Under the pieces are notes generated by a model, which was not told the DNA's origin, made no database searches, and saw nothing but the letters and a program-made list of their open reading frames with translations. This document shows positions 43,980 through 55,102 of a stretch of 64,000 nt of DNA, piece after piece. The DNA is taken from assembly GCA_000953695.1 (NCBI GenBank), contig LN554846.1:2922151-2986150 (forward strand). The letters run 5' to 3'. The stretch is from Aliivibrio wodanis (GTDB taxonomy: Bacteria > Pseudomonadota > Gammaproteobacteria > Enterobacterales > Vibrionaceae). A program made the position numbers and the translations under genes. How positions within the stretch are numbered: the stretch's first letter is position 1; each line of letters starts with the position of its first letter.

Positions 43980-44453
43980 TTAATGCGTTATACCAACATC
44001 TGCAGTATAAAGTAATTCTTCCATCTGCGTATAAGCACTCTCTTGACCAGGAACGTTAAATAACACCATCAGCACAACCCATTTCAGGTCATCTAATGAT
44101 AATTCTTCCGTTTCTAAGGCCATCACTTGCTCGATAACCATTTCTCGAGTTTCACTCGTCAGTACTTTAATTTGCTCTAAGAAAAGTAAAAAACCACGAC
44201 AATCTGTATCGATCCCATCAATTTCTTGTTGCGTATATACACGCATTGACGTTGATGTACTTTGCTCTACGTGCGTATAAGAATCATCTTCTTGCAAGCG
44301 TGCTAAATCTTCCAGCCAATCTAATGCTTTATATACCGCATCTTGATGAAAGCCAGCTTTAAGTAATTCGTCTTCTAATTTCTCTTGGTCTACACTCAGT
44401 TCAACATCACTATGGATATATGTTTCAAATAGATACATAAGAACATCCATCAT
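43980..44453 (-). CDS. smg: Smg family protein (DUF494)
   Basis: A 157-residue acidic helical protein beginning [13 protein letters not shown], of the Smg/DUF494 family; function unknown. Its ribosome site GGAGGGG lies inside the end of dprA, 2 bases before its ATG region, so the genes are translationally coupled. Confidence 0.88.
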   Translation of the reverse strand: MMDVLMYLFETYIHSDVELSVDQEKLEDELLKAGFHQDAVYKALDWLEDLARLQEDDSYTHVEQSTSTSMRVYTQQEIDGIDTDCRGFLLFLEQIKVLTSETREMVIEQVMALETEELSLDDLKWVVLMVLFNVPGQESAYTQMEELLYTADVGITH

Positions 44454-44455
44454 GG

Positions 44456-45565
44456 CTAGCCCCTCCGCTTTTTAATGTAACCCCCTGGGACTGCAGTGAT
44501 GAAACCTTGCAACTCTAATTCAAGCAATTGCATCATGATTTCATGTACAGGCGTCTGACATCGCTCTGCGATTATATCAACAGGCGTCGCCTCACTGCCT
44601 ACGGTAGCGAACACTTTGGGAAATGGCAATTGTTCTGTGATAACTTCTTGCTCAAACAGCGATGGTTGATGAGATATTGCACACTCCGTTAGGGCTCCAA
44701 TTTCATCAAAAATATCATCAGGTGAAGAGACTAACTTTGCTCCTGCCTTTATTAACCCATTTGTTCCTTTCGCCGTCGGATTTTGTATCGAGCCAGGAAG
44801 CGCAAAAACTTCTCGCCCTTGTTCGTTTGCATATCTTGCTGTAATCAAAGAACCTGACCGCTCCGCTGCTTCAACAACAAGAACCCCGGTCGATAACCCA
44901 CTAATAATACGATTTCGTCTTGGAAAATTATCCGCTCTTGGCGGGGCATCTGGTCGAAATTCAGAAACAAGAGCACCATGCTCAATAATACGTAGTGCTA
45001 ATGTGCGATGTTTTGCTGGGTATATTTTATCTAGTCCTGAACCTAACACCGCAATTGTTCTTCCTTTCGCCTCAATAGCCCCATGATGAGCATATCCATC
45101 AACACCAAGTGCCAAACCACTCGTCACCACATAGTTATGCTGAACAATCGCACCTGCAAATTGCTTAGCACAATCAAGCGCCTCCAAACTTGCATTACGA
45201 CTACCAACAATAGCAACTTGAGGCTCTGATAACGTAAGCGGATCTCCTTTAACAAATATCACAGGTGGCGGCGCACTAATTTCTGAAAGTAGCTTGGGAT
45301 ACAAAGCACTAGTTAGTGGCAAGATGATATTAATATCACTTTCATTTTGCCACTCTAAACACTTTTCAACCTCTGCATTCATTGGTTCTTGTAGATAAGT
45401 AGTTTGTGCCGAGGACAAACCAAGAGAGCAAAGTTTATCGCTGCTGTATTGCAGTATATTTTCAGGAGAGTCAACAGCAAGCAGTCGGGTCATAATTTTC
45501 CCTCCGACTCTAGGGCAAAAACATAACGTCAACCATGCAGATAAATGTGACTCAGAAGTAGACAT
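44456..45565 (-). CDS. dprA: DNA processing protein DprA/Smf
   Basis: 369 residues: N-terminal helical (SAM-like) region, Rossmann-like DprA core with [10 protein letters not shown] (about 119) and [34 protein letters not shown], and a C-terminal winged helix (about 310-369). DprA loads RecA on incoming single strands in natural transformation. This gene is intact, in contrast to comM later in the window. Confidence 0.94.
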   Translation of the reverse strand: MSTSESHLSAWLTLCFCPRVGGKIMTRLLAVDSPENILQYSSDKLCSLGLSSAQTTYLQEPMNAEVEKCLEWQNESDINIILPLTSALYPKLLSEISAPPPVIFVKGDPLTLSEPQVAIVGSRNASLEALDCAKQFAGAIVQHNYVVTSGLALGVDGYAHHGAIEAKGRTIAVLGSGLDKIYPAKHRTLALRIIEHGALVSEFRPDAPPRADNFPRRNRIISGLSTGVLVVEAAERSGSLITARYANEQGREVFALPGSIQNPTAKGTNGLIKAGAKLVSSPDDIFDEIGALTECAISHQPSLFEQEVITEQLPFPKVFATVGSEATPVDIIAERCQTPVHEIMMQLLELELQGFITAVPGGYIKKRRG

Positions 45566-45570
45566 AAATA

Positions 45571-46641
45571 TTAATGATTACCTTGTGGAGAGACGGCAAT
45601 AATACTCTTATGTATTGGCGCTTCACTTTTGGTAATAAGCGCTAAACTAAAATACTCATAAGGTCGAATAACAATCAACTCTCCAACATTTGTTTGTGGT
45701 AACTGAATGCCTTTTTTACTTTCCTTATCAATTGCATATTGATATTCGCCTTTATCCCCTTGAACAACGTGACCACTTTCTTTTAGCGTAAACATACTTC
45801 CTTGTATTACGCCATCTTCACTCCCTTTATTAATAACAGCAACCTGATTAACCGCTAAGTATTGACCGCCATCAATTGAGCCTAAAATAGCAGCTTGTAA
45901 GTCAATTGGGGCTGTAGATGGATAAAATGTTGTTGTTAATTCAGGTTCAATATCATTCTTTCCTAAAGGCAAAACTATATCGTTTATCCCAATTTCTTGT
46001 TGCTGTTTAATCACTCTTAAGCCACTTATCTTATTCGAGCTTTCTGCTAATTCAGCTCTTCCAACCGATCGAAGAGCATAAGACATCTGTTTTTTGTCAT
46101 TACGAGTAAACTCATTAACAACTCGATAAATTCCCCACTCTTTATGCGACAACTCAGCATCTACATACACGCGCTCATTAGCACTTAAGAATTTTCTACC
46201 ATCACTAGTCCCCAAGACTCGATAAGCACTTTGATAGTTAGTACTATCAATCAACTTATCTGACTGTAAATAAGGGACGACCAGGCTGGGGGCAAGTGTT
46301 GGAACTGGTTCTTTAATCTGAGTTCGAACTTTAGGTGATAATTTTTTCAGCGGTTTAACACTAAGAACAGGATTACCATTGTGCCAACTTAAACTTAGTT
46401 TATCTCCTGGATAAATAAGATGAGGGTTATTAATACTTGGATTAATTTTCCACAATTTAGGCCAAAACCATGGATCATCTAAAAATAGTGCTGAGATATC
46501 CCACAAAGTATCCCCTTTTTTAACCGTATAATTTGTTGGGTAATCTTTCTTTAGCATAAGCTTATCTTCGCTAGAAATAGCTGAAGATGAAAATACCATC
46601 GTTGCCGTTAACGAGGTTAATATGAGTAATTTTTTAAACAT
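45571..46641 (-). CDS. LysM-domain exported protein
   Basis: 356 residues, signal peptide (about 1-23), one LysM domain (about 36-85, YTVKKGDTLWDISALFLDDPWFWPKLWKIN) and a beta-rich remainder of unknown fold. LysM binds peptidoglycan. It lies between dprA and divergent def, an arrangement conserved in gammaproteobacteria. dprA starts 5 bases after its stop. Confidence 0.88.
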   Translation of the reverse strand: MFKKLLILTSLTATMVFSSSAISSEDKLMLKKDYPTNYTVKKGDTLWDISALFLDDPWFWPKLWKINPSINNPHLIYPGDKLSLSWHNGNPVLSVKPLKKLSPKVRTQIKEPVPTLAPSLVVPYLQSDKLIDSTNYQSAYRVLGTSDGRKFLSANERVYVDAELSHKEWGIYRVVNEFTRNDKKQMSYALRSVGRAELAESSNKISGLRVIKQQQEIGINDIVLPLGKNDIEPELTTTFYPSTAPIDLQAAILGSIDGGQYLAVNQVAVINKGSEDGVIQGSMFTLKESGHVVQGDKGEYQYAIDKESKKGIQLPQTNVGELIVIRPYEYFSLALITKSEAPIHKSIIAVSPQGNH

Positions 46642-46758
46642 GGTCCGCTTTCCTTATCAGACATTTGAACCGATGCTGTCATTTGCTTAATAAAATGTCT
46701 AGAATTGGAGCTATTAGGTTTATGCCGTTTTCGGCGCAGTTCAACATTTAGAGTAATT

Positions 46759-47268
46759 ATGTCTGTATTAGAAGTTTTAACGTTCCCGGACGATCGTCTA
46801 CGTACCGTAGCAAAACCGGTAGAAGCAGTAACACCTGAAATCCAAAAATTCATCGATGACATGATTGAAACCATGTACGACGAAGAAGGCATTGGCCTTG
46901 CTGCTACACAAGTTGATTTTCACCAACGTATTGTTGTGATCGATGTTTCTGACACTCGTGATGAACCAATGGTATTAATTAACCCTGTTATCACGAAAAA
47001 AAGTGGCGATGATGGCATTGAAGAAGGTTGCTTATCTGTTCCTGGCGCAAAAGGGATGGTTCCTCGCTCTGCTGAAGTATCAGTAACCGCTCTTGATCGC
47101 GATGGTAAAGAATTTGGCTTTGATGCTGATGACTTATTAGCAATTTGCGTTCAGCACGAATTGGATCACCTTGATGGCAAACTTTTTGTTGATTACTTAT
47201 CGCCGTTAAAGCGTAAACGCATCAAAGAAAAGCTAGAGAAGATCAAAAAATTCAACGCTAAAAACTAG
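46759..47268 (+). CDS. def: Peptide deformylase
   Basis: 169 residues from ATG 46759 ([11 protein letters not shown]). All three family motifs are present: [15 protein letters not shown] and QHELDHLDG, giving the Cys-His-His metal site with catalytic Glu. It removes N-formyl groups from new proteins. fmt follows at 65 bp. Confidence 0.97.
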   Translation: MSVLEVLTFPDDRLRTVAKPVEAVTPEIQKFIDDMIETMYDEEGIGLAATQVDFHQRIVVIDVSDTRDEPMVLINPVITKKSGDDGIEEGCLSVPGAKGMVPRSAEVSVTALDRDGKEFGFDADDLLAICVQHELDHLDGKLFVDYLSPLKRKRIKEKLEKIKKFNAKN

Positions 47269-47333
47269 CCATAACAATCCAAATAATTACTAAGCTACTT
47301 ATTTGGATTGATATTAGAGATACCGAGGTCAAC

Positions 47334-48281
47334 TTGAATAAACCATTACGCATTATTTTTGCGGGCACGCCCGATTTTGCCGCTCGCCATTTATCAGCAC
47401 TTATCGACTCTCACCATGAAGTGATAGGCGTATATACTCAACCGGATCGTCCTGCGGGTCGTGGTAAAAAGCTGACGGCGAGCCCAGTAAAAGAGCTGGC
47501 TCTTGAACACAACATTCCCGTGTTCCAACCAGAAAACTTTAAAACTGACGAAGCAAAGCAAGTACTTGCCGAGCAAAATGCAGATTTAATGGTTGTGGTT
47601 GCCTATGGGCTGCTATTACCACAAGCGGTACTTGATACACCTAAATTAGGTTGTATTAACGTTCATGGTTCAATTTTACCTCGCTGGCGTGGCGCTGCTC
47701 CAATTCAACGCTCAATCTGGGCTGGCGATGCCGAAACTGGCGTAACCATCATGCAAATGGACATCGGTTTAGATACTGGTGACATGCTAAGTATTGCAAC
47801 GCTGCCAATTGAAACAACAGATACCAGCGCATCAATGTACAACAAGTTAGCTGAACTTGGTCCAGTTGCTTTAGTTGATTGCTTATCTACGATTGCGAAT
47901 GGCACAGCGATTGCACAAAAGCAAAACGATGAACTGGCTAATTACGCGAAGAAACTGAGCAAAGAAGAAGCTAAGATTGATTGGACTATGGATGCAAATG
48001 CTATTGAACGTTGTGTTCGTGCTTTTAATCCTTGGCCGATGAGCCATTTCTCTGTTGAAGATAAAGCGATTAAAGTATGGCAATCTCGTGTAGAAATCTA
48101 CACAGGGAACGCAACGCCAGGTACTATTATTCAAGCAGATAAAACAGGGATCTATGTGGCAACTGGTTCAAACACGATTGTATTTGAACAACTGCAAGTT
48201 CCTGGAAAAAAAGCAATGGGCGTTCAAGATATCTTGAATTCTCGTAAAGAATGGTTCGAAGTGGGTAATACACTTAACTAA
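47334..48281 (+). CDS. fmt: Methionyl-tRNA formyltransferase
   Basis: 315 residues. Folate-binding [15 protein letters not shown] (catalytic N, H and D region) near residue 108, FAGTPDFAA at the N-terminus, and a C-terminal tRNA-binding barrel. It starts with TTG at 47334, five bases after GAGG. It formylates initiator tRNA and pairs with def. Confidence 0.96.
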   Translation: MNKPLRIIFAGTPDFAARHLSALIDSHHEVIGVYTQPDRPAGRGKKLTASPVKELALEHNIPVFQPENFKTDEAKQVLAEQNADLMVVVAYGLLLPQAVLDTPKLGCINVHGSILPRWRGAAPIQRSIWAGDAETGVTIMQMDIGLDTGDMLSIATLPIETTDTSASMYNKLAELGPVALVDCLSTIANGTAIAQKQNDELANYAKKLSKEEAKIDWTMDANAIERCVRAFNPWPMSHFSVEDKAIKVWQSRVEIYTGNATPGTIIQADKTGIYVATGSNTIVFEQLQVPGKKAMGVQDILNSRKEWFEVGNTLN

Positions 48282-48327
48282 TTCTTCAAAACATAAAAAG
48301 GTGGCATAATTGCTACCGTTATTTTTT

Positions 48328-48361
48328 AAATGGCAAATATCATATTTGCCATTTTATTTTT
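48328..48361 (+). terminator. Terminator after fmt
   Basis: AAATGGCAAAT pairs with ATTTGCCATTT around ATCAT, then TATTTTTG. Confidence 0.75.
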
Positions 48362-48385
48362 GCCAATCATATTTTAGGTGATGAC

Positions 48386-49666
48386 ATGAACGTTCGTGCT
48401 GCGGCAGCAAAAGTTATTTATCAAGTTGTCGATCAGGGTCATTCTCTCTCTTCTGCACTTCCAAAAGCTCAAGCCGAGATAAAACCTCGTGATCAGGCTT
48501 TACTGCAAGAGATTTGTTATGGCGTATTGCGCTTTCTTCCTCGTTTGGAATCGGTTGCTCAATCTCTTATGGATAAACCGCTAAAAGGGAAGCAACGTGT
48601 TTTTCACCACCTGATCTTAGTCGGTATTTACCAATTAAGCTTCATGCGTATCCCAGCTCATGCCGCCGTTGGCGAAACGGTTGAAGGCACGAAAAACCTA
48701 AAGGGCCCAAAATTGCGAGGGTTAATTAATGGCGTTCTTCGTAGCTATCAACGTAATCAAGAAGAGTTGGATGCCAAATCTATCAGCCACGACTCTGGTA
48801 AATATGGTCACCCTGGTTGGTTACTAAAAATGCTAAAAGAAGCGTACCCAGACCAATGGGAATCGATTGTTGAAGCAAACAACAACAAGGCACCAATGTG
48901 GTTACGCGTAAACAGTCAGCACCATACTCGCGATGAATACATCGCTCTACTTGAAAAAGAAGAGATCGAAGTAACCCCACACAGCCAAGCAACCGACGCA
49001 TTATTATTAGATAAAGCGCGTGATGTATTTACATTACCGGGCTTCGAGCAAGGTTGGGTATCGGTACAAGATGCAGCAGCTCAACTTTCAGCTGAGTATT
49101 TACAACCACAAGATGGTGAACTCATTCTTGATTGCTGTGCTGCTCCTGGTGGCAAAACTGCACATATTTTAGAGCGAACAAAAGACACAAACGTTGTTGC
49201 TATCGATTGTGATGAAACACGCTTAACTCGCGTGTACGAAAACTTAGAACGCCTTAACTTAACAGCAAAAGTTATTTGTGGTGATGCTCGTTATCCTGAA
49301 CAATGGTGGAAAGGCGAACAGTTTGACCGCATTTTATTAGATGCGCCTTGCTCTGCAACGGGTGTTATTCGTCGTCATCCAGACATCAAATGGTTGCGTC
49401 GTTCAGAAGATATTAAAGCGCTTGCTGAACTGCAAAGTGAAATCTTTGATGCAATGTGGCTACAGTTAAAATCTGGCGGCACCATGGTGTATGCGACGTG
49501 TTCAATCACACCGCAAGAAAACTGCGATCAAGTAAAAGCCTTTTTAGAGCGCACAGAAAATGCCTCTTTGGTGGATAATACTGATCCAGCAAAACCTGGG
49601 CGTCAAATTCTTCCTGGTGAAGAAAATATGGACGGCTTCTATTACGCTGTTCTACAAAAAGCATAA
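48386..49666 (+). CDS. rsmB: 16S rRNA (cytosine-967-C5)-methyltransferase
   Basis: 426 residues. N-terminal NusB-like RNA-binding domain (about 1-135), then the SAM-dependent RsmB/Sun domain with [24 protein letters not shown] and the catalytic ATCS of motif VI. It is followed by trkA 24 bp later, the usual order. Confidence 0.96.
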   Translation: MNVRAAAAKVIYQVVDQGHSLSSALPKAQAEIKPRDQALLQEICYGVLRFLPRLESVAQSLMDKPLKGKQRVFHHLILVGIYQLSFMRIPAHAAVGETVEGTKNLKGPKLRGLINGVLRSYQRNQEELDAKSISHDSGKYGHPGWLLKMLKEAYPDQWESIVEANNNKAPMWLRVNSQHHTRDEYIALLEKEEIEVTPHSQATDALLLDKARDVFTLPGFEQGWVSVQDAAAQLSAEYLQPQDGELILDCCAAPGGKTAHILERTKDTNVVAIDCDETRLTRVYENLERLNLTAKVICGDARYPEQWWKGEQFDRILLDAPCSATGVIRRHPDIKWLRRSEDIKALAELQSEIFDAMWLQLKSGGTMVYATCSITPQENCDQVKAFLERTENASLVDNTDPAKPGRQILPGEENMDGFYYAVLQKA

Positions 49667-49690
49667 TCTATATACGAGCGAGCAAGCGGT

Positions 49691-51067
49691 ATGAAAATCA
49701 TAATCTTAGGTGCAGGGCAGGTTGGCGGCACATTAGCTGAAAACTTGGTTGGCGAAAACAACGACATTACGGTTGTTGATAAGAGTTCAGAACGACTGCG
49801 TGAGTTACAAGATAAATACGACTTACGCGTAGTTCAAGGATTTGCCAGTCACCCAGATACCTTAAGAGAGGCTGGTGCACAAGATGCAGATATGTTGGTT
49901 GCCGTAACCAACTCTGACGAAACCAATATGATTGCTTGTCAGATCGCATTTACCATTTTCAATACTCCTAACCGTATTGCTCGTATTCGTTCGCCTGAAT
50001 ACCTAAAAGAAAAAGACCGCTTATTCCAATCAGATGCTATTCCGGTTGATCACCTAATTGCACCAGAAGAATTAGTGACTGGTTATATTGAGCGTCTAAT
50101 TGAATACCCAGGTGCACTTCAAGTTGCTAGCTTTGCTGAGAAAAAAGTCAGCTTGGTAGCAGTAAAAGCCTACTATGGCGGCCCACTTGTCGGAAACGCA
50201 CTTTCTGCACTTCGTGATCATATGCCTCACATTGATACTCGTGTTGCTGCTATTTTCCGTCAAGGTCGTCCAATTAGACCTCAAGGTACAACAGTTATTG
50301 AAGCGGATGATGAAGTCTTCTTTGTTGCGGCAAGTAACCACATTCGCTCTGTAATGAGTGAGTTACAACGTCTAGAACGTCCATACAAACGAATTATGAT
50401 TGTTGGTGGCGGTAATATCGGTGCAGGTCTTGCCAGACGTTTAGAGAAAAACTACAGCGTTAAACTCATTGAGCGTAATATGAAACGCGCAGAGCAGTTA
50501 TCAGAATTGCTCGAAGACAGCATTGTTTTCTGTGGTGATGCTGCTGATCAAGAATTACTCAGTGAAGAGCACATTGACCAAGTCGATGTCTTTATTGCAG
50601 TAACCAACGAAGATGAAGCAAACATCATGTCCGCCATGCTTGCAAAACGCATGGGCGCTAAAAAAGTAATGGTACTAATCCAGCGTGGCGCTTATGTCGA
50701 TTTAGTTCAAGGCGGCGTAATTGATGTGGCTATTTCTCCTCAACAAGCGACCATTTCAGCACTATTAACCCATGTTCGTCGTGCCGATATCGTAAACGTA
50801 TCTTCTCTTCGTCGTGGAGCAGCAGAAGCAATTGAAGCGATTGCTCATGGTGATGAAACTACCTCTAAAGTTGTTGGTAAAGAAGTACAACACATCAAAC
50901 TTCCACCAGGTACCACTATTGGTGCGATTGTTCGTGGCGAAGAAGTTCTCATCGCACACGATAAGACTGTGATCGAGCAGGATGATCACGTTGTTATGTT
51001 CCTAGTGGATAAAAAATACGTTCAGGATGTTGAACGCTTATTCCAACCGAGCCCGTTCTTCTTGTAA
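49691..51067 (+). CDS. trkA: Trk potassium uptake regulatory subunit TrkA
   Basis: 458 residues with two RCK units, each with a Rossmann NAD-binding half ([13 protein letters not shown] at 6 and [14 protein letters not shown] at about 238) and a TrkA-C half. Cytoplasmic gating ring for TrkH. trkH starts 2 bases after its stop. Confidence 0.97.
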   Translation: MKIIILGAGQVGGTLAENLVGENNDITVVDKSSERLRELQDKYDLRVVQGFASHPDTLREAGAQDADMLVAVTNSDETNMIACQIAFTIFNTPNRIARIRSPEYLKEKDRLFQSDAIPVDHLIAPEELVTGYIERLIEYPGALQVASFAEKKVSLVAVKAYYGGPLVGNALSALRDHMPHIDTRVAAIFRQGRPIRPQGTTVIEADDEVFFVAASNHIRSVMSELQRLERPYKRIMIVGGGNIGAGLARRLEKNYSVKLIERNMKRAEQLSELLEDSIVFCGDAADQELLSEEHIDQVDVFIAVTNEDEANIMSAMLAKRMGAKKVMVLIQRGAYVDLVQGGVIDVAISPQQATISALLTHVRRADIVNVSSLRRGAAEAIEAIAHGDETTSKVVGKEVQHIKLPPGTTIGAIVRGEEVLIAHDKTVIEQDDHVVMFLVDKKYVQDVERLFQPSPFFL

Positions 51068-51069
51068 TT

Positions 51070-52515
51070 ATGGTTAACTACAAACCGATCTTATTTGTAA
51101 TAGGGCTAGTGCTTTCAAAGCTAGCCCTGTTTATGTATATCCCAACTCTTGTTGCTCTTTTTACTGGTACAGCTGGCTTTCTTGAGTTTGGACAAGCGGT
51201 TGCTATTACTCACGTAGTGGCATTTGCTTGTTTAACTTTTGGCCGTAGTAAACAGTTTAAGATGAACGTGAGGGATATGTTTCTTATCACCACACTTGTC
51301 TGGACGATTGCCAGCGCCTTTGCTGCACTGCCTTTTGTGTTCATCAACCATATTAGCTTTACTGACGCTTACTTTGAAACCATGTCTGGCATAACGACGA
51401 CAGGTTCAACGGTTCTCAGCGGACTAGATGATATGGCACCAAGTATTCTACTATGGCGCTCGACCCTGCAATGGCTTGGTGGGGTTGGATTCATTGTAAT
51501 GGCGGTAGCTATTCTTCCAATGCTTAATGTTGGTGGTATGCGTCTATTCCAAACAGAGTCTTCCGACTGGTCAGATAAAAGTGCACCAAGAACCAAATAC
51601 GTCGCCAAATATATAGTAAGTGTCTATTTAAGTTTAACGCTGTTATGTTTTTTAAGTTACTTGGTTACTGGGATGACACCGTTTGAGGCAATAAACCATG
51701 CTTTTACCACGTTATCAACTGGTGGATATTCAACGTCTGACAGCTCTATGAATCGATTTTCCAATAGTACTCATTGGGTCGCTTCTTTCTTCATGTTTGC
51801 TGGCGGTTTGCCGTTTTTATTATTCATTCAAGTACTGAAAAAACGAGATCCCAAGGTCTTATTTAAAGATGCTCAAGTCGTTGGCTATTTAAAGCTCGTT
51901 TTGATTACAAGTTTATTTGTGGCGACATGGTTAGTCATTCATAACGATTATGAGATTATGGATGCATTACGAGTCTCTGTATTTAATATTATTTCGGTAA
52001 TCACGACCACTGGATTTGGCTTAGACGACTTCACCGCATGGGGCGCATTCCCAGCGATTATTTTTGCGTTTGTCATGATGGCAGGGGCCTGTTCTGGCTC
52101 TACCGCTGGCGGGATTAAAATCTTCCGCTTCCAAATTGCAGCCACTATGCTTAATAAACAGATGATGAAACTGATTCACCCATCAGGTATTTTTGTCCAA
52201 CGCTACAATGGCCGCCCAGTGACCGATGATATCGCACGTTCAGTAGTTGCTTTGGTATTCACCTTCTTCTTAACTATCATCATTATATCTGCATTGTTAG
52301 GCAGCTTAGGTCTTGATCCTGTTACAAGCATTACCAGTGCGATAACAGCAGTTGCTAACGTGGGTCCGGGAATGGGGCACATTGTCGGTCCAACCGGAAA
52401 CTTTGCCACATTACCTGATGCCGCAAAATGGATATTAAGTATTGGTATGTTGATGGGGCGCTTAGAAATACTGACCGTATTAGTTCTTTTTTTCCCTGCA
52501 TTTTGGAAGGGTTAA
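51070..52515 (+). CDS. trkH: Trk potassium uptake membrane subunit TrkH
   Basis: 481 residues with four M1-P-M2 repeats. Selectivity loops include TTTGSTV, STGGYST, TTTGFG and VGPG. Translationally coupled to trkA; forms the K+ pore at the inner membrane. Confidence 0.96.
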   Translation: MVNYKPILFVIGLVLSKLALFMYIPTLVALFTGTAGFLEFGQAVAITHVVAFACLTFGRSKQFKMNVRDMFLITTLVWTIASAFAALPFVFINHISFTDAYFETMSGITTTGSTVLSGLDDMAPSILLWRSTLQWLGGVGFIVMAVAILPMLNVGGMRLFQTESSDWSDKSAPRTKYVAKYIVSVYLSLTLLCFLSYLVTGMTPFEAINHAFTTLSTGGYSTSDSSMNRFSNSTHWVASFFMFAGGLPFLLFIQVLKKRDPKVLFKDAQVVGYLKLVLITSLFVATWLVIHNDYEIMDALRVSVFNIISVITTTGFGLDDFTAWGAFPAIIFAFVMMAGACSGSTAGGIKIFRFQIAATMLNKQMMKLIHPSGIFVQRYNGRPVTDDIARSVVALVFTFFLTIIIISALLGSLGLDPVTSITSAITAVANVGPGMGHIVGPTGNFATLPDAAKWILSIGMLMGRLEILTVLVLFFPAFWKG

Positions 52516-52534
52516 CACCTATTACCGTAATATA

Positions 52535-52571
52535 AAAAATAGCCTAGTGTTTACGCACTAGGCCATTTTTT
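52535..52571. terminator. Bidirectional intrinsic terminator
   Basis: GCCTAGTG pairs with CACTAGGC, flanked by A6 and T6, between convergent trkH and the hemolysin III gene. Confidence 0.88.
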
Positions 52572-52589
52572 GTCATCAGGAAATCGTAT

Positions 52590-53237
52590 TTAAACGGGTT
52601 TTACGTAGTAATAGATAGATAAAAACTGGGTAACACAACCACCAAGTACAAACAGATGCCAAATTGCATGGTTATATGGGATCTTCTTCGCGACATAAAA
52701 AATAACACCAAGAGAATAAATCACACCACCAAGACCAAGTAAAATCACGCCATTAATATCAATATGTATCACTAATTGATACACCGCAATCACCGACAAC
52801 CACCCCATAATAAGATAAGTAATCAATGACAACTTCTTAAATCGATAAACAAAAATAATCTTGCCTATGATACCAATTAACGCAATCGCCCAAATAACCC
52901 CCATTAACCAATAAGCTAATGGTGTACGTAAACTAACAAGAAGATAGGGGGTATAACTGCCAGCGATGAGCAAAAAAATGGCACAGTGATCAAGCGTTTT
53001 TAATACCCGTTTTGCTTTAGGTGCGGCAATTGAATGATATAGCGTAGAAGCGAGAAACAACAAAATAATACTGGCGCCATACACAGACATACTTGTTATT
53101 GTTAACCAATCAGCATCAACCGAGTTTGCTTTTACTAATAATAATATTAAAGCAACGACACCAAAAACCATCCCTAGACCATGGCTTAAGCTATTGGCTA
53201 ATTCTTCTTTTTTTGAATATGTTGTAGAGGTAGACAT
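52590..53237 (-). CDS. Hemolysin III / YqfA family membrane protein
   Basis: 215 residues with seven predicted membrane helices and family motifs [12 protein letters not shown] near the N-terminus, ASTLYHS and [11 protein letters not shown] near the end (metal-binding Ser/His/Asp pattern of the PAQR superfamily). Despite the name, haemolytic activity is not implied. Monocistronic. Confidence 0.9.
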   Translation of the reverse strand: MSTSTTYSKKEELANSLSHGLGMVFGVVALILLLVKANSVDADWLTITSMSVYGASIILLFLASTLYHSIAAPKAKRVLKTLDHCAIFLLIAGSYTPYLLVSLRTPLAYWLMGVIWAIALIGIIGKIIFVYRFKKLSLITYLIMGWLSVIAVYQLVIHIDINGVILLGLGGVIYSLGVIFYVAKKIPYNHAIWHLFVLGGCVTQFLSIYYYVKPV

Positions 53238-53335
53238 AATTATCCCATAGAGTGATTACTCGATAAGGGAAGTATGCCACATTTAAGCGTACACTTGTAA
53301 GCTTAAATGTGAGGTTTTTCATTTATATCTATTTA

Positions 53336-54124
53336 CTATGTCGTTTGATTTAAAAAATCAATAACTTGCTGACCTGCATCTTCTGGAGATAATTTTGTTG
53401 AGAGCACTAGATTACGCTTTAAATCTCCATTGCTTAACACTGAAGATAATAAGCCCAATACTCCTCCTTTATGCCTTCTATCAACCTCAAACCACAACTC
53501 TAATTCGTCACTATTTCTATGTGCAATTAACTCAAGTTCACGCCAACGACCGTGGTATGGGCCATCAAAAGGAACAAATTCAAATTCTTGAACAAAAGGT
53601 AACTCAAATCCTTCCACATGTTCACACTCAACCTGACGAATACGCAGACCTTCCGTTTCTAATGCTGTTAACACCCCATCAAGTAATGGCTCTGGACGAA
53701 CAGTAATCGGATCTTTATCTGTCGGGTCTAACCCTAGAGAGATATCTAGCCCAGTTTGTACCCATACCTTTGCATCACCAATTGTCACTGGTGTATTTAA
53801 TGGCAGATCCAACTCAACATCAAATTTTCGCTCTTGTTTAGGTTCTATGGTAAATGCGTAAGGTAATCCCCAATCGACTAATACATGAGTTTGACTGATA
53901 ATCTCTCTACGTGTTCCCTTTTCATCATTACGCATCATTTCTTTTTTATACTGACAGCATAATTTCAAATCAATATTTTCAATATGCTGCTCAGTAGCTC
54001 CTCCCGTAATTTCAATAGTCACTTGTACTTTTTGACCTGGGATCAGAATTTCATGATGAATAATCGTATCTACATTTGCAGAACCAATACCCAACGATGC
54101 CAGTGTTTTCTTAAAAAAAGACAT
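53336..54124 (-). CDS. SpoOM-family protein
   Basis: 262 residues from ATG 54124 (MSFFKKTLASLGIG), which has a GGGAG site; the longer frame to 54175 is rejected. The N-terminal arrestin-like beta domain (about 1-130) carries VDTIIHHEILIPGQ, typical of sporulation-control SpoOM proteins that are also common in non-sporulating Vibrio. Function in gammaproteobacteria is unclear. Confidence 0.88.
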   Translation of the reverse strand: MSFFKKTLASLGIGSANVDTIIHHEILIPGQKVQVTIEITGGATEQHIENIDLKLCCQYKKEMMRNDEKGTRREIISQTHVLVDWGLPYAFTIEPKQERKFDVELDLPLNTPVTIGDAKVWVQTGLDISLGLDPTDKDPITVRPEPLLDGVLTALETEGLRIRQVECEHVEGFELPFVQEFEFVPFDGPYHGRWRELELIAHRNSDELELWFEVDRRHKGGVLGLLSSVLSNGDLKRNLVLSTKLSPEDAGQQVIDFLNQTT

Positions 54125-54367
54125 GTTAACTCTCCCTGACTCATCCATGCATTTCAGTCTATTAGTATTGCTCAATTTATATCATTTCGCTGAGATGTAC
54201 CTCGACTAATTGGCAGTTTATGATACTCTCAGTGAGTGTTTTATAAACACTCAATCCTGACGATTTATTTGGACTAGCGAAAGCTAAAAAGAGTCTCATT
54301 TTGATGTAACTCATAAATCGTTAGGTCATTAATTTGGCCAAGGAAGTGCCTGACTATAGAGATAAAC

Positions 54368-54535
54368 ATGCGTCCTATGACTGTCAGGTTCTCACGCTCT
54401 GCTTCAACGCATAGTGTGGATCGTCGTCGCAGCCACTTTGTAAAAGTGGCGGTAACGAAAAAGAACGTACCAGAAATGACTCTAGTAGTTTCAACAAAAA
54501 CTGAAACTCCAACTGAAGTTTCCTGTGCGGCATAA
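54368..54535 (+). CDS. Small ORF of unknown function (55 residues)
   Basis: Begins MRPMTVRFSRSAS, basic at the N-terminus (DRRR), neutral Ser/Thr/Val-rich at the end and closing EVSCAA. No membrane segment. The ribosome site is weak (AGAGATAAAC) and the ATG lies in a possible hairpin (CCTGAC/GTCAGG). It is followed directly by a terminator. It may be a real small protein controlled by the leader structure, or a chance frame in a structured RNA. Confidence 0.4.
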   Translation: MRPMTVRFSRSASTHSVDRRRSHFVKVAVTKKNVPEMTLVVSTKTETPTEVSCAA

Positions 54536-54537
54536 TT

Positions 54538-54574
54538 TAAAAGCGTAGCCTTTGGGTTACGCTTTTTCTTTTAA
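54538..54574 (+). terminator. Intrinsic terminator after the small ORF
   Basis: AAAGCGTAGCC pairs with GGTTACGCTTT (one G-U), loop TTTG, then TTCTTTT. Confidence 0.85.
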
Positions 54575-54628
54575 TATCTGATATAACTTCGATATACTTG
54601 CCCTTAATAATAATAGGGAGAATGCTCA

Positions 54629-54892
54629 ATGAAATGCCATCGCGTTAATGAACTTATCGAATTGATCCACCCAGAATGGAAAAAAGAACCTGAACTTAAT
54701 CTTATGCAGTTCATTATGAAACTTGCAGAAGAGACTAAATATGAAGGTAAATTAGAAGATCTTACGGACGATGTTCTTATCTATCATCTAAAAATGCGCA
54801 ACAGCGAAAAAGATGAAATGATCCCAGGCTTAGCAAAAGATCAAGAAAACGATTTTAAAACTGCCATTCTAAAAGCACGCGGACTTCTATAA
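54629..54892 (+). CDS. yihD: YihD family protein (DUF1040)
   Basis: 87 residues beginning [17 protein letters not shown] and carrying the conserved [13 protein letters not shown] and MIPGLAKD blocks of YihD. Function unknown. In E. coli yihD sits next to srkA and dsbA, as here apart from inserted ccoG. An inverted repeat follows at 54906-54932. Confidence 0.92.
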   Translation: MKCHRVNELIELIHPEWKKEPELNLMQFIMKLAEETKYEGKLEDLTDDVLIYHLKMRNSEKDEMIPGLAKDQENDFKTAILKARGLL

Positions 54893-54905
54893 GAATCGAC
54901 AATAG

Positions 54906-54937
54906 CGATCTGATTTATAAAGAATCAGATCGAATTT
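54906..54937 (+). terminator. Hairpin after yihD, probable terminator
   Basis: CGATCTGATT pairs with AATCAGATCG over a 7-base loop, then AATTT. Weak T tract. Confidence 0.55.
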
Positions 54938-55102
54938 CTCTCAAATAAAGCACACTTTTTTAACTAACTTTGAACCTTCCTACGTATTCTAACTACTCAT
55001 CAAGCTATAATTCAGCCGCAATATCTACATCACCAACCACGAAATGGTTCAGCTCAATAAAACCATCGTTGGGATACCTCATAAAAATAATTAGGAAGAA
55101 TA

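Larger units (their letters stand above)
54234..54574 (+). ncRNA. Candidate structured RNA / leader with its own terminator
   Basis: A compact unit between divergent SpoOM and yihD. It has hairpin GAGTGTTT-TAT-AAACACTC (54234-54252); a 13-bp stem 54256-54268 / 54313-54325 with one G-U pair; within it a GACT/AGTC plus AGC-GAAA-GCT hairpin with a GNRA loop; CCTGAC (54349) pairing GTCAGG (54383) around an ATG; GCCACTTT-GTA-AAAGTGGC (54432-54450); and an intrinsic terminator at 54538-54574. No known riboswitch consensus was recognised. The boundaries, and whether it is transcribed, are inferred. Confidence 0.5.

Noticed and set aside
52590-53237. Hemolysin III as a toxin
   Set aside because: The family name is historical; the protein is a PAQR-type membrane protein.
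54256-54325. Known riboswitch (c-di-GMP, TPP, glycine, fluoride)
   Set aside because: None of the conserved core sequences of these classes is present.
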